Below the pieces are notes generated by a model. That model did not search any database. It was given only the letters and a program-made list of their open reading frames with translations, and was not told the origin of the DNA. Position numbers and translations under genes: made by a program. Source: Beijerinckiaceae bacterium (lineage in GTDB: Bacteria > Pseudomonadota > Alphaproteobacteria > Rhizobiales > Beijerinckiaceae). Taken from it: DNA of 5,425 bases. The stretch lies in NCBI GenBank assembly GCA_947458675.1, contig CANHAW010000164.1:1-5425 (forward strand). Reading direction: 5' to 3'. Each line of letters starts with the position of its first letter. Position 1 is the first letter of the stretch. Shown piece after piece: positions 1 to 4,812 of this stretch.

Positions 1-291
1 ACATTGCCGATTGCCAAAGGCGACAATCTCTCCGTTGCGCTTTTCTCCGGCGCGGTCTCAATCGGCGATCGCAAGATCGGCGATGCGGGCCTGCTGATGT
101 TTGATGAGGCAGGCGAGAGCATCGATCTTATTGCCGAGGCGGATTCCAAACTCCTCGTGCTTGCAGGCAAGCCGCTCAATGAGCCCATTGCCCATTACGG
201 TCCCTTCGTGATGAACACGCAGGCCGAGATCATGCAGGCGATTGCCGATTTCCGTGCCGGTAAAATGGGCGTGCTGGATGAGGTGGGGTGA
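1..291 (+). CDS. Pirin-family protein, C-terminal fragment (5' end outside window)
   Basis: The reading frame is open from the first base and ends at TGA 289-291, giving the last 96 residues of a longer protein. The internal TTG at position 4 is not a credible start because the frame simply continues off the left edge. The fragment has the look of the pirin C-terminal cupin domain: beta-strand-rich glycine/aspartate turns, then the segment LLVLAGKPLNEPIAHYGPFV, followed by a helix (MNTQAEIMQAIADFRAGKMG). That 'AG.P..EPI...GPFVMN' block is characteristic of pirins. Pirins are about 230-300 residue bicupins; some members have quercetin 2,3-dioxygenase activity, but the metal-binding histidines lie in the N-terminal cupin, which is not visible here, so activity cannot be judged. 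It converges on the regulator gene downstream and has no evident functional link to the tungstate locus. Confidence 0.88.
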   Translation, partial: TLPIAKGDNLSVALFSGAVSIGDRKIGDAGLLMFDEAGESIDLIAEADSKLLVLAGKPLNEPIAHYGPFVMNTQAEIMQAIADFRAGKMGVLDEVG

Positions 292-297
292 GCCCAT

Positions 298-418
298 CTC
301 CTTCTCCCAGAGGGAGAAGGTGGCCGCGAAGCGGTCGGATGAGGGGCTAGACGCCTTACGCTGCTGGGTATCCCCTCATCAGTCGGCTACGCCGACAGCT
401 TCTCCCCATGGGAGAAGC
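298..418. repeat. Inverted pair of Rhizobiales-type intergenic repeat units, possible bidirectional terminator
   Basis: The gap between the pirin stop and the regulator stop is filled by two copies of one repeat unit facing each other. The outer pairing is CTTCTCCC (301-308) with GGGAGAAG (312-319) in the left unit and GCTTCTCCC (398-406) with GGGAGAAGC (410-418) in the right unit. Next inward are GGCCGC/GCGGTC (322-327/331-336, one G-T pair) and GTCGGC/GCCGAC (382-387/391-396, perfect). Innermost, GATGAGGGG (338-346) pairs exactly with CCCCTCATC (372-380). The two units differ in sequence, yet each keeps its own stems paired, which points to selection for RNA or cruciform structure. I recall similar intergenic elements as frequent in Rhizobiales genomes. 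Sitting between convergent genes it could end transcription in both directions, although there is no clear T-run. Confidence 0.8.
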
Positions 419-429
419 GGGCGCAAGCC

Positions 430-1308
430 TCACGGCGCATATCTGATGACGCCTGCCTCATTCACATCATAGCCTGTCAGCTCTTCTGCGCGGCGCTGGA
501 AACGCTCCTCGCGCAGAAGCGACATGAGTTTCTGCATCGGCGGGCGGAAATAATCCTGATGGCGCATGGCCAGATCGAAATGTTCAAACAGGAGCGGCAC
601 GAAATCGAGCCCTGCTGCGCGCGCTGCTGCGCGGCTGGCAATGCCGCAATCGGCCTTGCCGGAGGCAATGGCATTGGCGAGATCGGGGCCGGTGAGGCAG
701 GGCGGCAGCATGCGGTTCATCTCGGCTGCTTTCACGCCGATCTTTTCCAGCATGACATCGAGCAGCATTTGCGCGCCCGCGCCTTTCTGGCGCACGGCCA
801 TGCAGGCGCCGCGCGCAATCACATCTTCAAGTGAGGCAAGATTGCGTGGATTGCCTTTGGGCAGAAGCAGGCCTTGTTCGCGCCGCGCAAAGGCAATGAG
901 AACGCCATCATGCAGGCCGGGCAGGCGGCGGATGATGGCGGGATTGGCATCCGTCTCGGCTGCCGCATGATAATGGATGGCGGCAGCCACCACTTCGCCG
1001 CGCTGCAGCCGCTCAAGCCCTGCCTCGCTGCCTTCGGGCAGAGAGGCCAGCCCAGAGCCTGATTCGCGCAAGGCCCATTCGAGCAGGGCATCCTGGCTGC
1101 CCCCGACAATGGGCGGCGCCGGGCGCGCCTGCATCAGAAGCGGCACGGCCAGGCCCGAGAGCACCCAGCGGTCGAGCTCATGGCGGGGAAAAAGCCATTT
1201 GCCCGTGACTTTCGAACAGGGGATCTGCCCTTCGGCCACAAGCTCATAGAGCTTGCGCTCCTTGAGGCGGAGGTAATCGGCGGCTTCGGCGGTGGTCAAT
1301 AATTCCAT
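430..1308 (-). CDS. One-component regulator: excisionase-type HTH fused to PBP-like ligand domain
   Basis: This 292-residue protein starts with an excisionase/MerR-like helix-turn-helix at residues 1-50 (ELLTTAEAADYLRLKERKLY, then 'EGQIPCSKVTGKWLFPRHEL'), which would bind DNA. From about residue 70 to the end it resembles the soluble PBP_like domain: 'GGSQDALLEWALRESGSGLA', 'LLLPKGNP', 'AVRQKGAGAQMLLD' and 'ADCGIASRAAARAAGLDFVP'. There is no signal peptide, so ligand sensing would be cytoplasmic. In known proteins this ligand domain occurs with molybdate/tungstate or molybdopterin genes, which fits the divergent tup operon. Start choice: the frame is open up to ATG at 1332, with further ATGs at 1326 and 1308. 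I prefer 1308 because the HTH begins right there and because a promoter-like sequence and phased repeats occupy 1312-1344. No strong Shine-Dalgarno sequence precedes any of the three. The ligand (tungstate, molybdate or a cofactor intermediate) is inferred, not seen. Confidence 0.87.
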   Translation of the reverse strand: MELLTTAEAADYLRLKERKLYELVAEGQIPCSKVTGKWLFPRHELDRWVLSGLAVPLLMQARPAPPIVGGSQDALLEWALRESGSGLASLPEGSEAGLERLQRGEVVAAAIHYHAAAETDANPAIIRRLPGLHDGVLIAFARREQGLLLPKGNPRNLASLEDVIARGACMAVRQKGAGAQMLLDVMLEKIGVKAAEMNRMLPPCLTGPDLANAIASGKADCGIASRAAARAAGLDFVPLLFEHFDLAMRHQDYFRPPMQKLMSLLREERFQRRAEELTGYDVNEAGVIRYAP

Positions 1309-1311
1309 GCC

Positions 1312-1334
1312 TGCATTATTATGCATTTTCATGC
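1312..1334. promoter_or_regulatory. Phased TGCAT-N4-ATGC repeats, candidate operator
   Basis: Two overlapping inverted repeats lie 10 bp apart: TGCAT (1312-1316) N4 ATGCA (1321-1325), and GCAT (1323-1326) N4 ATGC (1331-1334). Half-sites therefore recur with one helical turn spacing on the same DNA face, as expected for a dimeric or cooperative regulator. The block covers the -10 and spacer of the predicted regulator promoter and lies about 15 bp upstream of the tup -35, so it could serve autorepression and control of the transporter together. That the divergent HTH protein binds it is inference. Confidence 0.5.
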
Positions 1335-1344
1335 GCTAGTTCAA
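1318..1344 (-). promoter_or_regulatory. Candidate promoter of the regulator gene
   Basis: Read on the - strand, TTGAAC (1344-1339) is followed after 15 bp by CATAAT (1323-1318), a good -10 match with a slightly short spacer; shifting to ATAATA or TAATAA gives 16 or 17 bp. The -10 is only nine bases from ATG 1308, so transcription from here would give an almost leaderless mRNA and would begin inside the gene if ATG 1332 were the start. This supports the 1308 start. Prediction by eye only. Confidence 0.4.
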
Positions 1345-1348
1345 GCAA

Positions 1349-1378
1349 TTGACTTTTTCCGGAAAGAAAACCCTATTC
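1349..1378 (+). promoter_or_regulatory. Candidate sigma70-type promoter of the tupBCA operon
   Basis: TTGACT (1349-1354) matches the -35 consensus at five of six positions and is followed after 18 bp by CTATTC (1373-1378), a plausible alphaproteobacterial -10. The predicted leader is short, about 15 bases, and includes the ribosome binding site AGAGGGA just before ATG 1401. It is the best promoter-like pair in the 92-bp divergent region. Confidence 0.5.
1356..1365. promoter_or_regulatory. Perfect 10-bp palindrome TTTCCGGAAA within the tup promoter spacer
   Basis: TTTCCGGAAA is exactly self-complementary and lies between the candidate -35 and -10 of the transporter operon. A protein bound here would be expected to block RNA polymerase. 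It is short, so chance occurrence is possible, and its sequence is unrelated to the GCAT/ATGC repeats upstream. Confidence 0.3.
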
Positions 1379-1400
1379 TGCGCCCGAAAGAGGGACATTC

Positions 1401-2093
1401 ATGCCCGAGGGTCTCAGCGCCTGGCAGCTCGTCGTCTCCGGCGATCCGGCGCTTTACGCCATTGTCCGCCTGTCGCTCATGGTCAGCCTGCTGGCCGTGG
1501 GCTTGGGCGCTTTGATCGGCCTGCCGCTGGGCGGGCTGATTGCGCTTGTGCGTTTTCCCGGCCGCGGTGCGCTGATCGTTGTCATCAACGCCATGATGGG
1601 CCTGCCCCCTGTTGTGGTGGGCCTGCTGGTCTTTCTGCTGCTGTCGCGCTCGGGCCCGCTGGGTTCTTTCGGCCTGCTCTTCACGCCGACCGCCATGGTG
1701 ATTGCGCAGGCTGTGCTGATCGCCCCGATCATTGCCGCGCTCACGCGCCAGATTGTCGAAGATCTCTGGCTGGAATATCGCGACGAATTGCAGGCCATGG
1801 GCGTGCCGCCGCTGCAGCGCCTTGCGACCTTGCTTTACGATGCGCGCATCAGCCTTGTGACGGCTTTGCTGGCGGGTTTCGGCCGCGCGGCGGCTGAAGT
1901 CGGCGCGGTGATGATTGTCGGCGGCAATATTGCCAATCACACGCGCACCATGACGACCGCCATTGCGCTGGAAACATCCAAGGGCGATCTGCCGCTCGCC
2001 ATGGGCCTTGGCATGGTGCTCATTTTCATTGTGCTGGCCGTCAATGCCAGCGCCTGGGGCCTGCGTGTCTTTGCCGAAAAGAGGATCGGCTGA
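1401..2093 (+). CDS. tupB: Tungstate-type ABC transporter permease TupB
   Basis: This 230-residue inner-membrane protein would form the channel through which TupA-delivered oxyanion enters the cytoplasm. Hydrophobic segments lie at about residues 24-50, 57-82, 96-115, 150-175 and 199-222, giving the five-helix layout of small oxyanion permeases. The motif 'MMGLPPVVVGLLVFLLLSRSGPLG' (residues 65-88) is typical of the TupB/ModB-like group. The EAA coupling loop, which docks on the ATPase, is seen as E129-L-Q-A-M-G134 followed by residues to about G161. ATG 1401 has a strong ribosome binding site (AGAGGGA, ending seven bases upstream). The gene is first in the operon, and its TGA stop overlaps the next start by one base (TGATG). 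The assignment to tungstate rather than molybdate rests mainly on the neighbouring TupA; from the permease alone, an uncharacterised oxyanion permease is also possible. Confidence 0.9.
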   Translation: MPEGLSAWQLVVSGDPALYAIVRLSLMVSLLAVGLGALIGLPLGGLIALVRFPGRGALIVVINAMMGLPPVVVGLLVFLLLSRSGPLGSFGLLFTPTAMVIAQAVLIAPIIAALTRQIVEDLWLEYRDELQAMGVPPLQRLATLLYDARISLVTALLAGFGRAAAEVGAVMIVGGNIANHTRTMTTAIALETSKGDLPLAMGLGMVLIFIVLAVNASAWGLRVFAEKRIG

Positions 2094-2809
2094 TGCGCGA
2101 ATTGCCGCTCCTTTTCGACTCTGTTGGCGTCAGCATCGGCGCCACGCCTTTGCTGACCGATCTGTCGCTCACTTTAAATGCGGGCGCGCCCACACTCGTC
2201 ATTGGCCCCAATGGCGCGGGCAAGAGCACATTGTTGCGCCTTGCCATGGGATTGATTGCACCCACGCGCGGACGCGTGACATGGGGCGGCCATCAGGATC
2301 CTGCACCGCGTCGCCGCGCCATGGTTTTTCAGCGTCCCGTCATGCTGCGCCGAAGCGCACTGCAGAATGTGACTTATGCGCTGGAACAGGCAGGCGTTGC
2401 GAAAGAGACCATCGAAACGCGCGCTTCTGCTTTGCTTGCGCAAGTCGGTTTGCAGGATATTGCGCACCGTCCCGCACGTCGCCTGTCGGGCGGCGAACAG
2501 CAGCGGCTTGCCTTGGCGCGCGCATTGGCACGCGATCCGGAACTTCTCATTCTTGATGAGCCGACGGCCTCTCTCGATCCCGCAGCGACACGTGCGGTGG
2601 AAGATATTATCGCGCAAGCCGCAGACAGCGGCATCAAGATCCTCATGGCCTCGCATGATCTCGGTCAGGTGCGCCGTCTGGCCGGCGAGGTGATCTTCCT
2701 CAGTCATGGCCGTCTGCGCGAACATTCTGCTGCGCAGATGTTTTTTGAAAATCCGAAAACCCCTCTCGCACAGGCTTTTCTGCGCGGCGATATTGTCTTG
2801 GAGACTTAA
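2093..2809 (+). CDS. tupC: Tungstate-type ABC transporter ATP-binding protein TupC
   Basis: This 238-residue cytoplasmic ATPase would power the transporter. All standard motifs are intact: Walker A GPNGAGKST (residues 38-46), Q-loop Q80, ABC signature LSGGEQQ (131-137), Walker B LLILDEP (151-157), D-loop SLD (160-162) and switch histidine H188. The protein is one short ATPase domain with no C-terminal TOBE/MOP domain of the kind that ends ModC. That favours a Tup-type system, since TupC proteins are typically this length, and means no molybdate-binding regulatory domain is present in the ATPase. ATG 2093 is chosen because it overlaps the tupB stop (TGATG) and AAGAGGA (2079-2085) lies seven bases before it. 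The tupA start follows its TAA stop after one base, so the three genes are almost certainly co-transcribed and translationally coupled. Confidence 0.93.
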   Translation: MRELPLLFDSVGVSIGATPLLTDLSLTLNAGAPTLVIGPNGAGKSTLLRLAMGLIAPTRGRVTWGGHQDPAPRRRAMVFQRPVMLRRSALQNVTYALEQAGVAKETIETRASALLAQVGLQDIAHRPARRLSGGEQQRLALARALARDPELLILDEPTASLDPAATRAVEDIIAQAADSGIKILMASHDLGQVRRLAGEVIFLSHGRLREHSAAQMFFENPKTPLAQAFLRGDIVLET

Positions 2810-2810
2810 C

Positions 2811-3629
2811 ATGGCTTTGTTCAGAACAATCGCAGCAGCTGCTTTTTCTCTTGCGCTCATCCAGCCCTCTCTGGCGCAGGAAAAAAGCATCGTTGTGGCC
2901 TCGACCACATCGACGCAGGATTCCGGCCTGTTCAATCATCTCCTGCCGCTCTTCAAGGCGAAGTCTGGCATTGAGGTGAAAGTCATTGCGCAAGGCACGG
3001 GCCAGGCGCTCGATACAGCGCGACGTGGCGATGCCGATGTTGTTTTCGTTCACGCCAAATCGGCAGAAGAGAAATTTCTCGCTGAAGGTTTCGGCGTGAA
3101 AAGATTCGACGTCATGTATAATGATTTTGTGCTCATCGGACCTGCCGCCGATCCCGCAGGCATTGCGGGCGGTAAAGATATTGTTGCCGCGCTGAAAACC
3201 GTCTCGGCCAAACAGGCGCCTTTCGTGTCGCGGGGCGATAAATCGGGAACCCATGTTGCCGAACTGGCTTTGTGGAAAGAAGCGAGCCTCGATCCTGCCG
3301 GCGCCAAGCCCGGCTGGTATCGCGAAATCGGCCAGGGCATGGGCGCCGCGCTCAATACAGCGAAAGCCATGGGCGCTTATGTTCTCTCCGATCGCGGCAC
3401 ATGGCTGTCGTTCAAGGGCAAGGAAGGGCTCGCCATTGTCGTGGAGGGCGATGCCCGCCTGTTCAATCAATATGGTGTGATGCTGGTGAACCCGGATCGG
3501 CACAAGCATGTGAAGGCGAAAGAGGGTCAGGCCTTTGTCGATTATCTGATCTCGGCTGAAGGCCAGAGGGATATTGCAGCCTACAGGATTGAGGGCCAGC
3601 AGCTGTTCTTCCCCAACGCGGCGAAGTGA
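2811..3629 (+). CDS. tupA: Periplasmic tungstate-binding protein TupA
   Basis: This 272-residue protein is the exported receptor that gives the transporter its specificity. It starts with a signal peptide: MALFR, a hydrophobic core to about residue 17, and a likely cleavage after SLA (residue 22). The mature protein begins with 'IVVASTTSTQDSG' (residues 27-39), the TupA signature in which Thr/Ser residues bind the oxyanion. The segments 'DADVVFVHAKSAEEKFL' (74-90), 'MYNDFVLIGP' (102-111) and 'SRGDKSGTH' (140-148) are also family hallmarks. The conserved arginine of the last block (R141) probably corresponds to the anion-contacting arginine reported for TupA. The frame is open upstream to 2706, but that would bury the signal peptide inside an extension overlapping tupC. 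ATG 2811 has GGAG (2800-2803) seven bases upstream. Tungstate is the family's known ligand; molybdate binding cannot be excluded from sequence alone. Confidence 0.94.
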   Translation: MALFRTIAAAAFSLALIQPSLAQEKSIVVASTTSTQDSGLFNHLLPLFKAKSGIEVKVIAQGTGQALDTARRGDADVVFVHAKSAEEKFLAEGFGVKRFDVMYNDFVLIGPAADPAGIAGGKDIVAALKTVSAKQAPFVSRGDKSGTHVAELALWKEASLDPAGAKPGWYREIGQGMGAALNTAKAMGAYVLSDRGTWLSFKGKEGLAIVVEGDARLFNQYGVMLVNPDRHKHVKAKEGQAFVDYLISAEGQRDIAAYRIEGQQLFFPNAAK

Positions 3630-3644
3630 TCGTCTTCGCGCTTC

Positions 3645-3673
3645 GCTGAAAAGGCAGGCGCCCGCTTTTCAGC
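3645..3673 (+). terminator. Hairpin just after tupA, possible terminator or 3'-end stabiliser
   Basis: GCTGAAAAG (3645-3653) pairs perfectly with CTTTTCAGC (3665-3673) around an 11-base loop, sixteen bases after the tupA stop. A weaker hairpin overlaps the stop itself (GCGAAG 3621-3626 with CTTCGC 3634-3639). No T-run follows, so this is not a canonical intrinsic terminator. It could attenuate transcription into the moeA-like gene or protect the 3' end of tupBCA mRNA. Confidence 0.4.
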
Positions 3674-3675
3674 CT

Positions 3676-3759
3676 CGTCATTGCGAGGAGCCGCAGGCGA
3701 CGTGGCAATCCATGCCCCAACCGGCGGCTCTGGATTGCTTCGCTTCGCGAGCAATGACG
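3676..3759. repeat. Intergenic inverted repeat of the CGTCATTGCGAG...CAATCCA class
   Basis: The left arm starts CGTCATTGCGAG (3676-3687) and ends GCAATCCA (3705-3712). The right arm starts TGGATTGC (3731-3738) and ends GCAATGACG (3751-3759). The outer nine bases (3676-3684 with 3751-3759) and inner eight bases (3705-3712 with 3731-3738) pair exactly, while the middle of the arms has diverged. I recall this family as dispersed between genes in many alphaproteobacteria. Here it occupies the spacer between tupA and the moeA-like gene, where its RNA hairpin could separate expression of transporter and cofactor genes. The rest of the 3630-3807 gap holds nothing else I recognise. Confidence 0.78.
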
Positions 3760-3807
3760 GGCTCCATGGCGCTTGCAAAGCCAGCTTTGCGCGCTAAACC
3801 TCTCAGC

Positions 3808-4812
3808 ATGAAAGCCGCCCTGATCCCGCTGGAAGACGCGCAGAACCTGCTGGCGTCCATGCTCGCGCCCGTTGCGCCGCGCTCCCGTGCGCTGGCGCAG
3901 GCTGTGGGCCATGTCGCGGCGGAAACAATCTGTGCCGAGCGGCCCTTGCCGCGCAGCAATATTGCGCTGCGTGACGGCTATGGCCTGATCGCAAGCGAGA
4001 TTGCGGGCGCGTCTTCCTATTCGCCTGTGCCGCTGTCACTGATGCCGGTTGCGGTGCAAGCGGGCGATGCGCTTCCATCGGACTGCGATTGCGTGGTTGA
4101 CGAGAGCGGCGTCGATGTTTCGGGCCCGTTTGCGCAGGCTCTGGTCGAATCCTTTCCCGGCGAGAACATCAGGCGGGTGGGCGAGGATTTTGCTGCAGGC
4201 GCGGTGCTTGTCGAAAAAGGCGAGATTTTGCGCAAGACGCATATGCTCGCGCTGGCGGCTGCCGGTGTGCAGTCTCTTCTTGTCGCGGCACCGCGTGTTG
4301 CCGTGGAAGGAAAGGGTCCGCTCGCCGATTTCCTTGTGCGCGCATTGGAGCGCGAGAGCGTTGAGATCGGGCCCGACGCACAGCTCAAAATCATTCTGGG
4401 ATCTGTCAGCCCCGATGAGATTATCGCGCGCGGTCTTGCGCTCGAACCCGGCCGCGATATTGCCCTTGCGCGCCAGCAAGGCGTGCCAGCCATCGTCATT
4501 CCGCCGCTCGCAGTTGATGTTGTCGCGGCGCTCCATGCTTTGATCCTGCCCGCTTTGGATCATCTTTGTCAGCGCGCCCTGCGCCCTGCGCAAAGCCTGC
4601 CGCTGGCTGCAAAAATTTCTTCGCATGTCGGCCTGAGCGAACTCGTGCTTCTGGTGGCGCGCGAGGGGCACTTCCATCCGCTCGCCATTGGCGATGCACC
4701 GCTGCAATTTTTTCTGCAGGCGACGCATGTGGCCTTGGTTGGCGCTGCAAGCGAAGGCCATGCTGCGGGCGATCTCTTTTCTGCTTTTTCACTTGAGGGA
4801 GTCGCGCCATGA
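3808..4812 (+). CDS. Divergent, shortened MoeA-like molybdopterin-binding protein
   Basis: This 334-residue protein follows the MoeA domain plan but is shorter than the usual 390-420 residues. It has an N-terminal helix 'IPLEDAQNLLASML', a remnant of the MoeA signature in 'LPRSNIALRDGYGLI' (D56-G57-Y58 kept), and 'FPGENIRRVGEDFAAGAVLV' (116-135), which is well preserved. A MoCF/MoaB-like domain (about 160-255) and a C-terminal beta domain (about 262-334) follow. Motifs expected in an active MoeA are altered: the 'TGAPLPEGADAVV' loop reads AGDALPSDCDCVV (85-97), 'STGDEL' is replaced around VEGKGPL (166-172), the SGGVSxGxxD loop is collapsed to LGSVSPDE (197-204), and LPGNP reads IPPLA (231-235). 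It may be a structural or regulatory partner of the intact MoeA it overlaps by ATGA. Start: ATG 3808 begins the homologous region but lacks a clear ribosome binding site. In-frame ATGs at 3766 and 3754 are alternatives; 3754 lies inside the repeat. Confidence 0.78.
   Translation: MKAALIPLEDAQNLLASMLAPVAPRSRALAQAVGHVAAETICAERPLPRSNIALRDGYGLIASEIAGASSYSPVPLSLMPVAVQAGDALPSDCDCVVDESGVDVSGPFAQALVESFPGENIRRVGEDFAAGAVLVEKGEILRKTHMLALAAAGVQSLLVAAPRVAVEGKGPLADFLVRALERESVEIGPDAQLKIILGSVSPDEIIARGLALEPGRDIALARQQGVPAIVIPPLAVDVVAALHALILPALDHLCQRALRPAQSLPLAAKISSHVGLSELVLLVAREGHFHPLAIGDAPLQFFLQATHVALVGAASEGHAAGDLFSAFSLEGVAP

Noticed and set aside
298..418. CRISPR array or transposon end
   Set aside because: Only two facing repeat units are present, with no regular spacers, no transposase and no target duplication. 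It fits a dispersed intergenic palindromic element.
242..472. Small + strand frame spanning the pirin end and the repeat
   Set aside because: It is out of frame with pirin and mostly translates the structured repeat, with no ribosome binding site or protein-like composition.
1341..1940. 199-codon open frame on the - strand opposite tupB
   Set aside because: The product is dominated by Arg, Gln, His and Ala with no recognisable domain. It is an antisense shadow of a GC-rich gene whose + strand product is a clear permease.
2706..2810. Upstream in-frame extension of tupA to ATG 2706
   Set aside because: It would overlap tupC by about 100 bases and bury a clear signal peptide. ATG 2811 has a well-spaced GGAG and a typical exported N-terminus.
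2174..2935. 253-codon open frame on the - strand opposite tupC/tupA
   Set aside because: It lies across two well-supported genes, has no domain-like pattern, and is explained by codon bias on the opposite strand.
2700..3509. 269-codon open frame on the - strand opposite tupA
   Set aside because: It is antisense to a gene with complete family motifs, and its product resembles no protein I recognise.
3574..3807. Upstream in-frame extension of the moeA-like gene to ATG 3574
   Set aside because: It starts inside tupA and runs through the hairpin and the inverted repeat. The translated part (rich in Arg, Ser and Pro) has no MoeA similarity, which begins only at ATG 3808.
4036..4761. 241-codon open frame on the - strand opposite the moeA-like gene
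   Set aside because: It is low in plausible hydrophobic core and unrecognisable. The + strand frame has MoeA domain order and the ATGA coupling.
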